Shown here piece by piece: positions 1-6,463 of a DNA stretch of 9,812 nt. The notes beneath the pieces were generated by a model. It was not told where the DNA came from. It ran no database searches and saw only the letters and a program-made list of their open reading frames with translations. The position numbers were made by a program, and so were the translations under genes. This DNA is from an uncultured Erysipelotrichaceae bacterium (GTDB taxonomy: Bacteria; Bacillota_I; Bacilli_A; Erysipelotrichales; Erysipelotrichaceae), in contig CACXEN010000049.1 in the NCBI GenBank assembly GCA_902766675.1, forward strand, positions 1 to 9,812. The letters run 5' to 3'. Position 1 is the stretch's first letter. Every line of letters begins with the position of its first letter.

Positions 1-10
1 CACTTTAAAT

Positions 11-81
11 GCGCGTGTAGTTCAATGGTAGAACGTCAGCCTTCCAAGCTGAATACGTGAGTTCGATTCTCATCACGCGCT
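11..81 (+). tRNA. tRNA-Gly (anticodon UCC)
   Basis: A full cloverleaf can be folded by eye. The acceptor stem is 11-17 with 74-80 (7 perfect pairs), the D arm is 20-34, the anticodon stem is 36-40 with 48-52, and the T stem is 57-61 with 69-73 around loop 62-68 (TTCGATT). The 7-nt anticodon loop (41-47) places TCC at 43-45, which reads GGA and probably other glycine codons. The discriminator base is T81, as is usual for bacterial tRNA-Gly. No 3' CCA is encoded, so it must be added after transcription. This is the only gene on the plus strand, and its promoter lies outside the window or in the 10 bases before it. No other tRNA follows. Confidence 0.97.
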
Positions 82-88
82 TTTTTTT
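81..88 (+). terminator. Oligo-T tract after tRNA-Gly
   Basis: Eight consecutive T residues follow the acceptor stem directly and would support termination of the tRNA transcript, with the tRNA fold itself acting as the preceding structure. The tract overlaps the last bases of the convergent phosphoesterase gene, whose stop codon occupies 87-89. There is no separate terminator hairpin. Confidence 0.4.
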
Positions 89-890
89 ATTTCTTAGCTG
101 GTTCTAAATCAACAACTCCAATTTCAGGATTATTGAACAGACGTGGTAAATACCATCTACCAGATGCTAAGCCACGTGAAATATATAACTTTGATCCATG
201 CATATCATGTAAACCATCTGTATATTTCGGGAATAAATATTGATCTGGTGAGAAGAAGCCACCCTTTCGATTTGGTAGGCGCCACTGACCACCATGGGCA
301 TGACCACTAATGATTAAATCAACATCACATTTTTGATATAAGCTTGTGTAATGTGGGCGATGAGATAGAAGAATTGTATAATTCTCTTTTTTTATCAATT
401 GATCGATTAACTTTGAAGACTTCTCTTCATCTTCCACCTTATCTCCTATATCAGAAAGACCAATAATTTGTACACCACCATCGATAACTATTTCTTCATT
501 ATCTAAAAGATGTACTCCAGCTTCTTTTACTTTTTTTATTTCATCACGAATCGTTTCAATATAATATTCATGATTTCCTAATGACATATACATTGGATAC
601 TTTTTAAATACTTCAAAAAAGACATAACTATTTGGTATACGATCGTCATTTTCTAAAATATCTCCAGGTAATACAATGAAGTCTGGTTTTTCTTTATCTA
701 CGATATCTAGAATTCTTTTTTGGTTTTCTCCAAACATATTTGCGTGTAAATCTGAGATTACCACAAAACGCATATGTTTTTTTATTTTGTCAGATGTAAA
801 TGTGTCCCTTCTGATATCAATTACTCTTGGCCACCCTACGATGACATATATCATAAATAATATTAATACTATAATGAAAAAAATCTGCAT
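87..890 (-). CDS. Membrane-anchored metallophosphoesterase (YkuE/YaeI-like)
   Basis: This is a calcineurin-like metallophosphoesterase of 267 aa, normal for the YkuE/YaeI group. A hydrophobic N-terminal segment (residues ~4-19) should anchor it in the membrane with the catalytic domain attached. The dinuclear-metal motifs are complete and in order: D47-x-H49, G76-D77, GNHE at 105-108, H177 (LSHRPH) and the H197-A-H199 pair (SGHAHGGQW). Relatives hydrolyse phosphodiesters, and some act on UDP-sugar lipids or cell-envelope phospholipids; the substrate here cannot be read from sequence. The start is the first ATG after an in-frame stop at 900-902. No Shine-Dalgarno site precedes it, but a TAGAAT hexamer lies exactly 6 nt upstream, so translation may be leaderless. 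The gene follows the terminator of the ROK kinase and converges on the tRNA. Confidence 0.9.
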   Translation of the reverse strand: MQIFFIIVLILFMIYVIVGWPRVIDIRRDTFTSDKIKKHMRFVVISDLHANMFGENQKRILDIVDKEKPDFIVLPGDILENDDRIPNSYVFFEVFKKYPMYMSLGNHEYYIETIRDEIKKVKEAGVHLLDNEEIVIDGGVQIIGLSDIGDKVEDEEKSSKLIDQLIKKENYTILLSHRPHYTSLYQKCDVDLIISGHAHGGQWRLPNRKGGFFSPDQYLFPKYTDGLHDMHGSKLYISRGLASGRWYLPRLFNNPEIGVVDLEPAKK

Positions 891-896
891 GCATAC

Positions 897-902
897 ATTC
901 TA
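897..902 (-). promoter_or_regulatory. Candidate -10 element for a leaderless phosphoesterase mRNA
   Basis: On the minus strand TAGAAT (5/6 to TATAAT) is followed by 6 nt and then the ATG, so a transcript starting at the usual distance would begin at the A of the start codon. The best -35 at 17-nt spacing is poor (GCGAAA, 3/6) and falls in the upstream terminator hairpin. It is listed because two other genes in the window show the same geometry. Confidence 0.3.
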
Positions 903-910
903 TCATAAAG

Positions 911-933
911 AAAAAGTGCTTTCGCACTTTCTT
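911..933 (-). terminator. Rho-independent terminator after the ROK kinase
   Basis: Read on the minus strand, AAAGTGC, a GAAA tetraloop and GCACTTT form a 7-bp stem followed by a T-rich tail. It begins a few bases after the kinase stop codon and ends transcription ahead of the phosphoesterase gene. Confidence 0.85.
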
Positions 934-934
934 A

Positions 935-1834
935 TTAACAACCTTGGCTTTTTGGGACCATTGCGGCTCCAATAATACCTGGCTCTTCTAATTCAGCTAC
1001 CACAAATGGTGTATCCCATAATGCTTCATGTGACATGGATTTGAAATGTTCAATCACTCCTGGTAGTAATACATCTGCAGATTTCATCATACCACCACCA
1101 ATCACAAACATATCTGGATCACAAATACATGCAATTGTCGCAAACATTTGACCTAAATCTTTTTGGATTCCATCAATGACTTCTTTCGCTTTTTCATCAC
1201 CTTGTCTAGCCAATTCAAATACTTGACCACCGTGCTCAATATCTTCTCCGAAGATTGCACGTGCTTTTCTTACAAGTGCAGTTCCACTAGCTTCTACTTC
1301 TACTGCACCTGCATTTAAATATGATATCTTTTCTCTATTTCTATCGATGATAATATTTGCGATTTCACCACCGAAGCCATGTTTACCAGAAACGGTTTTT
1401 CCATCTTCTACTAAGACACCACCAATACCAGTTGAAATCGTGACATAGAATACAGTTTTTAATCCTTTTCCTGCACCAACAAGTGCTTCTGCAAGACCTG
1501 CAACATTGGCATCATTATCCAAGAATGTAGGTATCCCAAATTCTTCTGTCAATTCTTTTGCGAAAGGATATCCTGTAAATCCAGGTAAGTTCGTTGATAA
1601 CATCATCGCACCAGCTTTTGTGTCAACTGGTCCTGGCACACCAACACCAATACCTGAAGCTTCTTGCCAATTAGGAATGGAATGTAATAACTCCTTAATA
1701 TTAGCCATTACTTTTTCTGGCCCTTCTTGGCCATAAGATGGTCCTTTGACTTGTTCTAAAACCTCGCCATCTTCCGATACTTTAGCGATTCGAACATTTG
1801 TACCACCTAAATCAATACCGATATAGGTCTTCAT
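935..1834 (-). CDS. ROK-family sugar kinase lacking the zinc motif
   Basis: This is a ROK (repressor, ORF, kinase) protein of 299 aa without the N-terminal DNA-binding domain, so it is a kinase rather than a repressor. The N-terminal phosphate motif is DLGGTN (8-13), the catalytic motif is DNDAN (106-110, with D108 the expected base), and a second ATP-site motif TISTGIGG lies at 132-139. It would phosphorylate a hexose or amino-hexose with ATP in the cytosol; which sugar is unknown. The family's zinc site, a His after the conserved GE plus CxCGxxGCxE, is absent. The aligned positions are N160, I170, Y172 and A177, while the sugar-binding glutamates E157 and E179 appear retained. AAAGGAG lies 8 nt before the ATG. 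A promoter overlaps the end of the MATE gene, and a terminator follows. Confidence 0.92.
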   Translation of the reverse strand: MKTYIGIDLGGTNVRIAKVSEDGEVLEQVKGPSYGQEGPEKVMANIKELLHSIPNWQEASGIGVGVPGPVDTKAGAMMLSTNLPGFTGYPFAKELTEEFGIPTFLDNDANVAGLAEALVGAGKGLKTVFYVTISTGIGGVLVEDGKTVSGKHGFGGEIANIIIDRNREKISYLNAGAVEVEASGTALVRKARAIFGEDIEHGGQVFELARQGDEKAKEVIDGIQKDLGQMFATIACICDPDMFVIGGGMMKSADVLLPGVIEHFKSMSHEALWDTPFVVAELEEPGIIGAAMVPKSQGC

Positions 1835-1867
1835 AAAATTATCTCCTTTAAACCTCTTTATACATTT

Positions 1868-1896
1868 ATTTTACTTTTGCATGTATTGAAAATCAA
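1868..1896 (-). promoter_or_regulatory. Candidate sigma-A promoter of the ROK kinase
   Basis: On the minus strand TTGATT (4/6) at 1891-1896 and TAAAAT (5/6) at 1868-1873 are separated by 17 nt. The start would be near 1861, giving a short leader with the Shine-Dalgarno site at 1843-1849. The -35 element overlaps the stop codon of the MATE gene. No terminator separates the two genes, so read-through is also possible. Confidence 0.45.
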
Positions 1897-3302
1897 TTCA
1901 GTCTTTCTAGCCATTTTCCCCTATATAATCGAATTAACATTAATATTCCTGCAACACTATTATCAATTGCCATTGCGATCCATACACCAATTAGTCCAAT
2001 ACGTGGTGCTAAAAAAGCCGCAAGTGTTAAGCGAATAAACCACATACAACAAATATTAATAATACCTGGTATTAGTGTATCGCCTGCTCCTCTAAGACAA
2101 CCTAATACAACAATAGCAGCCGCAAAGAGTGCTTCAACTAATAACTGTACACGAATTACTTCTACACCTAATTCTTGAACTTCTTTGACAGGTGTTAATA
2201 ATTGAAAAATATATGGGCTAAAGAAAAACATAATCATACCCACACTTGCCATCACAAACATACCCAAACTTGTCGCAATCCAGGCAAAGGATTTCGCAAG
2301 ATCTTTTTTTCTTGCGCCAAAGGATTGTCCAACTAATGTCGTAGCTGCACTAGAAATACCAAACCCTGGCATATAACAAATCGATTCTACAGTTACCGCA
2401 AAAGAATTCGCGGCGATGGCGATTGTGCCTAATGGTGCCACAATTCTAGTTGCGACAATTTGTGCTAATGATAAACCACTTTGTTGGAGTGCTAAAGGTC
2501 CACCTATACGGAATGCTTTTTGTAGTGTTTCTTTTTTTGGCATCCAACTACCTTTTTCATCTGTTAATTTCAAAGTTGGATTCTTTATCGTTGCGAAATA
2601 GAAGCCTCCAAGTCCAGCCACAAGAATAGATAAAGATGTACCAATTTGTGCACCTAAAACTCCCATACCAAATCCAAAGACATGGAATGTGTGATGCAAT
2701 ACTGTGATATCTCTTGATGGAAATATAAAGAAGAAATTGAATATGACATCAAGTATACAACTTAATGTTAGGAATAATGATGGTGTTTTCATATCACCAG
2801 TACATTGCAACATTTGTGCAGATAAAATATTAAACTGACGTACGATAATAAATACACTAAAATATTTAAAATATAGTGTCGCATCATTCCACAAAGATTG
2901 TTCTGCGCCTAACCAAATTGGTAAATAATTCGATAATACAACACCAATCACTGTAAATATCAAACCATATATAAAACATGTCACAATTGCTTGTCTAAAA
3001 ATATGCTTAGCTTCTGAGATATTATTTGCACCTGTTGCATGCGCTACTTGAACAGAGAATCCCGATACGCATGCAGAAAGAAGTCCTCCAAATAACCATG
3101 TACTAGATGCTACCAAACCGATTGATGCACTGGCTTCAGCGCCTAATGATCCAACCATTCCTGCATCTATATACTCCATGATAATTTCAGAAATTTGCGC
3201 AAGAATAGCTGGTATACTCAATTGGAATACAATTGCTAATTTATCTTTTAGTTTTACTTCTCCATCATGTTGCATGATGGTAGTTATACTTAGATTTTCC
3301 AT
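1893..3302 (-). CDS. MATE-family multidrug/toxin efflux transporter
   Basis: This 469-residue protein has about twelve hydrophobic segments between residues ~22 and ~460 in two similar halves, the layout and length of MATE antiporters (NorM/DinF/MepA type). Family-like motifs are visible: an N-terminal helix with repeated Ala/Ile residues and IDAGMVG, the first-half loop QCTGDMKTP, and the second-half equivalent CLRGAGDT. MATE proteins export cationic drugs or metabolites in exchange for Na+ or H+; the substrate here is unknown. The chosen ATG at 3300-3302 has only AGG three bases upstream, too close for a normal Shine-Dalgarno site, and a TATATT hexamer 6 nt upstream. An alternative start at Met10 has no ribosome binding site and lies inside an 8-bp hairpin. 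The gene follows a terminator and shows no functional link to the sugar kinase downstream. Confidence 0.93.
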   Translation of the reverse strand: MENLSITTIMQHDGEVKLKDKLAIVFQLSIPAILAQISEIIMEYIDAGMVGSLGAEASASIGLVASSTWLFGGLLSACVSGFSVQVAHATGANNISEAKHIFRQAIVTCFIYGLIFTVIGVVLSNYLPIWLGAEQSLWNDATLYFKYFSVFIIVRQFNILSAQMLQCTGDMKTPSLFLTLSCILDVIFNFFFIFPSRDITVLHHTFHVFGFGMGVLGAQIGTSLSILVAGLGGFYFATIKNPTLKLTDEKGSWMPKKETLQKAFRIGGPLALQQSGLSLAQIVATRIVAPLGTIAIAANSFAVTVESICYMPGFGISSAATTLVGQSFGARKKDLAKSFAWIATSLGMFVMASVGMIMFFFSPYIFQLLTPVKEVQELGVEVIRVQLLVEALFAAAIVVLGCLRGAGDTLIPGIINICCMWFIRLTLAAFLAPRIGLIGVWIAMAIDNSVAGILMLIRLYRGKWLERLN

Positions 3303-3308
3303 TTACCT

Positions 3309-3337
3309 AATATACCAAAGAAAAACACTCTTTTCTA
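3309..3337 (-). promoter_or_regulatory. Candidate promoter of the MATE gene, giving a leaderless mRNA
   Basis: On the minus strand TAGAAA (4/6 to TTGACA) at 3332-3337, 17 nt, then TATATT (5/6) at 3309-3314. Six bases separate the -10 from the ATG, so the transcript would start at the start codon. The -35 hexamer coincides with the loop of the preceding terminator hairpin. The -35 match is modest and could be chance in AT-rich DNA. Confidence 0.35.
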
Positions 3338-3345
3338 GAGTGTTT
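3321..3345 (-). terminator. Rho-independent terminator of the GntR/ABC operon
   Basis: On the minus strand an 8-bp stem (AAACACTC with GAGTGTTT) encloses a 7-nt loop and runs into a T-rich tail. The first bases of the stem overlap the stop codon of the DNA-binding-domain gene (3344-3346). It closes the four-gene operon. Confidence 0.85.
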
Positions 3346-3631
3346 AACTTTGTACAAATCGATAGCCTCTACCCCAAAGGGATTTAATTAACTTTGGTTT
3401 AGATGGATCATCCTCCAACTTTTCTCTTACATGTCTTAAATGCACCGCAATAATTGGTTGGCAGGCAAATGGTTTTTCCTCCCAAACATTTTCATAAATC
3501 TCTTCTGGTGAAAATGTTTTGTTTGGGTTTTGCATTAAGAATTCTAGAATACCAAATTCCTTTGGTGTTAATCGATTGCTTTTCCCATTATATGAGACTG
3601 TCATTAAATCATTATTTAAGATTGGATACAT
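3344..3631 (-). CDS. Stand-alone OmpR/PhoB-type winged-helix DNA-binding protein
   Basis: The 95 residues correspond to the effector domain of an OmpR/PhoB-family response regulator and nothing else. They include the LTPKEFGILEFL helix, the SPEEIYENVW turn region, a recognition helix around AVHLRHVREKL, and the terminal hairpin ending GRGYRF. There is no receiver domain, so phosphorylation control by a histidine kinase is not possible through this protein, and no kinase gene is nearby. The ATG lies 1 nt after the permease stop, with GAGGGG 7 nt upstream inside the permease gene, so it is translationally coupled as the last gene of the GntR/ABC operon. It could be an autonomous regulator of transport genes, a partner of another regulator, or a remnant of a full response regulator. 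The intact start, Shine-Dalgarno site and terminator argue that it is expressed. Confidence 0.85.
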   Translation of the reverse strand: MYPILNNDLMTVSYNGKSNRLTPKEFGILEFLMQNPNKTFSPEEIYENVWEEKPFACQPIIAVHLRHVREKLEDDPSKPKLIKSLWGRGYRFVQS

Positions 3632-3632
3632 A

Positions 3633-5108
3633 CTACTTCCCCTCTTCTTCTAAATACTCTTCCAATGGAACCTCTTCATAGTCAGTCTTTTCACCTGACA
3701 CATTGACTTCTCCATATTTATCAATTAATTTCATTTCATTTATTGTTAATGATTCCGCATAAGTGTAATAATATGTTTTTCTTTTTGGATCATAAGAATT
3801 CGGAGTATCTGTTAATTCTACTAACAACTCTCCATAGTAAGTGGAATCTGAAACATATGTTGAAGCCTTATTTGTATCGTAATACTTCGTAATTGCCTTT
3901 TGTCTTTTTTCTTCAAAAAAATCTATGATCTCTTTATATTCATCCTTTTTATCTATAGGTATTTCGACTGTATAAGAGATATTCACTCCACCTATTTCGC
4001 TTCCATATCCATTTACTAATCCGCTGTATATTAGATATTTTTTACCATCCAATGGATAGTTTCTTGATACACCAAATCCTTCTGTAAGCCATGCACCATT
4101 TGCGATGACAAGTGACAAAGCCATGCCAATTCCAAAGAATGCTAGATTCTTCCAATTCACTTGAATCTTTCTACGGTATACAAACGTCGCAACGATATAA
4201 ATGAATAATAGAACTAAATATAGCGGTAAGGTAAATCCCATTCCAAAGCGAACTGTATTAAATCCAAGCATCAATAAGACTAATATTGCATATGTATGAA
4301 TCACAATTGGATATGCGAACAATTCATCAGATACTTGTTCAGCACGTTCTGTTTTTCTTAATACAAAATGTCTGTATAATCCATAACTACCAAGGATTGC
4401 TAAGATAATTGGCACAATAATATACAACACATTGATCTTATTTGTTTCATGGGTAACCATTCTAGATACAAGTTTAATAAATGTTGAGAAACCCATATAA
4501 ATTGGAGACGCAAATGCTGCTAAAGAATCACCAAATTCAATCATCTCTAATCCAGCTACCATAGTATCCACAAATGAAATTGCAGTCATATATAAGAGAA
4601 TTGGAATAAAGCAATACGCCGCAATCATCACAATTCCATCAAATACATTGTTGGCAACTAAGAAAAATAATGTATTGAATATGATAAGTGTTAATAAATA
4701 TATTGCGATATACCCTTGTAACACAGCAAATTGTAAGAAGTTAATATAAGATAAACCAAATAAGATATATCCTATTAAAGTTGTGATTAAGAAATATCCA
4801 AATGCGATGATAAACGCAAAGCATATATTTGTTGTGAGTTGCTTACTTCTACTTACTGGTAATGCAAAATATAAATCTACACTTCTCTTTGAATGTACAT
4901 AAGAGAATAAAATAACTGGTAATGCAAAGGCTAATAAAGTGGACATCAGCATTGCGATAAAAAACATGGATGTTAGATTATCTCGAATCACTGTTGTACT
5001 ATGACTACCAATAAATGGTGTGAATGATAGCGCAATATATAGTACTCCAAAGAATACGATTGCAATACTTCGATTCTTCAATAAATACTCAAAGAATTTA
5101 TTTTTCAT
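3633..5108 (-). CDS. ABC-2-type transporter permease with C-terminal soluble domain
   Basis: This is the membrane partner of the upstream ATPase. About eight or nine hydrophobic segments cover residues ~15-340. A polar tail of ~130 residues follows, rich in Tyr, Asp and Glu and ending in an acidic stretch, probably outside the membrane. The first part contains the SYVHSKRSVDLYFALPVSRSK region typical of ABC-2 permeases of the YtrC/YtrD or bacitracin-exporter kind. Substrate is unknown; relatives are induced by cell-wall-active compounds. I place the start at the ATG at 5106-5108 because AGAGG (5117-5121) lies 8 nt before it, but only 2 nt before the alternative ATG at 5112-5114, which would add two residues. 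The gene overlaps the ATPase by 11 nt and is followed 1 nt later by the DNA-binding-domain gene. Confidence 0.85.
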   Translation of the reverse strand: MKNKFFEYLLKNRSIAIVFFGVLYIALSFTPFIGSHSTTVIRDNLTSMFFIAMLMSTLLAFALPVILFSYVHSKRSVDLYFALPVSRSKQLTTNICFAFIIAFGYFLITTLIGYILFGLSYINFLQFAVLQGYIAIYLLTLIIFNTLFFLVANNVFDGIVMIAAYCFIPILLYMTAISFVDTMVAGLEMIEFGDSLAAFASPIYMGFSTFIKLVSRMVTHETNKINVLYIIVPIILAILGSYGLYRHFVLRKTERAEQVSDELFAYPIVIHTYAILVLLMLGFNTVRFGMGFTLPLYLVLLFIYIVATFVYRRKIQVNWKNLAFFGIGMALSLVIANGAWLTEGFGVSRNYPLDGKKYLIYSGLVNGYGSEIGGVNISYTVEIPIDKKDEYKEIIDFFEEKRQKAITKYYDTNKASTYVSDSTYYGELLVELTDTPNSYDPKRKTYYYTYAESLTINEMKLIDKYGEVNVSGEKTDYEEVPLEEYLEEEGK

Positions 5109-5988
5109 ATCCATTGCCTCTACTTTCTAGTTCGTAGATGAATAATTCTTCAAAGTTCACCTGTAAAACATCAAGCAGCGCAGGATTCATCGCCTGTAGC
5201 TTTTCTGTTACTTCTGCTTCTTTTCCACGAATCACCAATTGATATACACGTCCTTCGTTTTCGAAATGTAATAAATCAAGATCTTTGAAGTCATCTCTTG
5301 TGAGTTCTTGATGGAATGCTAATTGATACTTATGAATCATATCTTTAGATTCTAATAAGTCACCATATGACACAATTTTTCCATCTTCTAATATTCCGAA
5401 ACTATCACAAATATCTTCTAATTCTTTTAAATTATGAGAAGAAATAATGACTGACACATTTTCTTCTTCAATTAGTTCTGCAAGAGCTTGTTTGAAACGT
5501 AATCTAGCAAGAGGTTCTAAACCATCATAAGCTTCATCTAAAAGAATGAGTTTTGCGTTAATAGATAATGCAAAGAGTAATGAAACTCTTCTCTTCATAC
5601 CTTTTGAAAGATTTGTGATTGTCATCTTTGGTTGTAAGTCAAACATTTGTAAGTATTTTTGGTATGCTTCTTCATTGAAGTCATAGATTGTTTTATACAT
5701 TAGTTTTAAAGAATCAATTGTACTTCCTACTGGATAATATTGTTCATCTGAAACAAACGCTATCTTTTTTCTAATACCTTCATCTTTAAATGTATTAACT
5801 CCATCTAGTATTACTGCACCACCATCTGGTTCATATACACCAGCGATGAGTCGTAATAATGTAGACTTACCTGCACCATTAATACCAACCAATCCAAAAA
5901 TAGAACCACCACTTACGGTTAGATTTAGATCTTTTAATACTTCTTTATCTTTGAATTGTTTATATAAGTTATTAATTTCTAACATCAT
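5098..5988 (-). CDS. ABC transporter ATP-binding protein (YtrB-like)
   Basis: This 296-residue ABC ATPase energises the adjacent permease. Its motifs are Walker A GINGAGKST (35-43), a Q-loop region around E82-Q83, signature LSKGM (127-131, in place of LSGGQ), Walker B LILLDE with D151 and E152, D-loop GLEP (156-159, with Glu for the usual Asp), and switch His H184. LSKGM is common in the YtrB-type subfamily that pairs with GntR regulators. The C-terminal ~80 residues form the extra domain usual for ABC-2 exporters. The ATG at 5986-5988 overlaps the GntR stop by 4 nt (ATGA). AAGGAGG lies 4 nt before this ATG and 7 nt before a second in-frame ATG at 5983-5985, so the true start could be one codon later. 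Confidence 0.93.
   Translation of the reverse strand: MMLEINNLYKQFKDKEVLKDLNLTVSGGSIFGLVGINGAGKSTLLRLIAGVYEPDGGAVILDGVNTFKDEGIRKKIAFVSDEQYYPVGSTIDSLKLMYKTIYDFNEEAYQKYLQMFDLQPKMTITNLSKGMKRRVSLLFALSINAKLILLDEAYDGLEPLARLRFKQALAELIEEENVSVIISSHNLKELEDICDSFGILEDGKIVSYGDLLESKDMIHKYQLAFHQELTRDDFKDLDLLHFENEGRVYQLVIRGKEAEVTEKLQAMNPALLDVLQVNFEELFIYELESRGNGYEK
5117..5121 (-). promoter_or_regulatory. Ribosome binding site deciding the permease start
   Basis: AGAGG on the minus strand, inside the last codons of the ATPase gene. It is 8 nt from the ATG at 5106-5108 and only 2 nt from the ATG at 5112-5114, which favours the downstream start. Confidence 0.6.
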
Positions 5989-6338
5989 TCATCCTCCTTG
6001 AAGAGACTATCTACCACTTCACATATCTCTTCTTTTGTGAAACCACTATCTTTCAGAGGTTGTAATATTACCTGTATTTGGCTAGCTCTTGAATTGTTTT
6101 TGTCTATTTCTTTAATATATACTCCCTTTTTCGGTAAGTTATAGACATAACCCCTCTTCTCTAACTCTGCGTATGCTTTCGCTACCGTATTCGGATTTAT
6201 CCCATTATCTTGCGCCAATTGCCTAACCGAAGGTAAACGGTCCCCCGACTGCAATATACCTGCTTCCACAAATCGCAAGATTTGAGATTGTATCTGTTCA
6301 TAAATCGGTACTTTACTTTGAAGATTTAATAAGAACAT
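5985..6338 (-). CDS. GntR-family repressor, YtrA subfamily
   Basis: This is a 117-residue regulator with an N-terminal GntR winged helix (roughly residues 8-75: PIYEQIQSQI, then SGDRLPSVRQLA, then the NPNTVAKAYAELEKRGYV recognition region). A short helical tail of ~40 residues follows, the size and form of the YtrA subfamily, which has no large effector domain. These proteins repress the operon they begin, almost always one for an ABC transporter, as here. Two overlapping GGAGG sequences lie just upstream of the ATG. Four 9-bp direct repeats over the presumed promoter are the likely binding site, implying autorepression of all four genes. The inducer is unknown; in characterised relatives, cell-envelope antibiotics induce expression. 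Confidence 0.93.
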   Translation of the reverse strand: MFLLNLQSKVPIYEQIQSQILRFVEAGILQSGDRLPSVRQLAQDNGINPNTVAKAYAELEKRGYVYNLPKKGVYIKEIDKNNSRASQIQVILQPLKDSGFTKEEICEVVDSLFKEDE

Positions 6339-6350
6339 GTACCTCCTCCA

Positions 6351-6386
6351 ATCTGTATTATCTGTACTAAGTGTACTATCTGTTTA
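6351..6386 (+). repeat. Four tandem 9-bp repeats, likely GntR operator
   Basis: Read on the plus strand, ATCTGTATT, ATCTGTACT, AAGTGTACT and ATCTGTTTA follow each other without gaps (6351-6359, 6360-6368, 6369-6377, 6378-6386). The array covers the presumed -10 region and transcription start of the GntR/ABC operon and ends just before the Shine-Dalgarno site. The repeat unit contains the palindrome GTAC in two copies. A role as binding site for the adjacent repressor is inferred from position. Confidence 0.6.
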
Positions 6387-6398
6387 CATTTAATGCAA
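6370..6398 (-). promoter_or_regulatory. Candidate promoter of the GntR/ABC operon
   Basis: On the minus strand TTGCAT (4/6) at 6393-6398, a 17-nt spacer, then TACACT (4/6) at 6370-6375. The match is moderate, but spacing is ideal and the -10 lies inside the tandem-repeat array, so a bound repressor would block RNA polymerase. Confidence 0.4.
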
Positions 6399-6439
6399 GT
6401 AGTTCCATTATTTCTTAATAAAAGTCAAAAAAAAAGCTT

Positions 6440-6463
6440 AAAAAAACAGGATTCCCTGTTTTT
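6440..6463 (-). terminator. Rho-independent terminator after the DUF1848 gene
   Basis: On the minus strand a 9-bp stem (6455-6463 with 6442-6450) closes a GAAT loop and is followed by a run of T residues. The stem begins within the stop codon of the DUF1848 gene (6462-6464). A second T-rich run further downstream may help. Confidence 0.85.

Noticed and set aside
676..975. Plus-strand open frame of about 99 codons opposite the phosphoesterase start and the ROK terminator
   Set aside because: It runs antisense through a conserved gene and a terminator hairpin and encodes no recognisable domain.
1860..1886. Inverted repeat ATACAT / ATGTAT (15-nt spacer) around the ROK kinase -10 as an operator
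   Set aside because: Arms of 6 bp in AT-rich DNA are too likely by chance, and there is no adjacent regulator gene to bind it.
1893..1895. TGA read as tryptophan (Mollicutes-type code)
   Set aside because: TGA ends three genes at sensible family lengths and tryptophans within genes are TGG.
5520..5570. ATPase with signature LSKGM and D-loop GLEP as an inactivated ABC protein
   Set aside because: Walker A, Walker B with its Glu, and the switch His are intact, and these variants occur in the YtrB-type subfamily, so activity is expected.
6427..6447. A-rich tract centred on AAGCTT as a second hairpin
   Set aside because: The symmetric core is too short to form a stable stem; it is simply A/T-rich sequence downstream of a better terminator.
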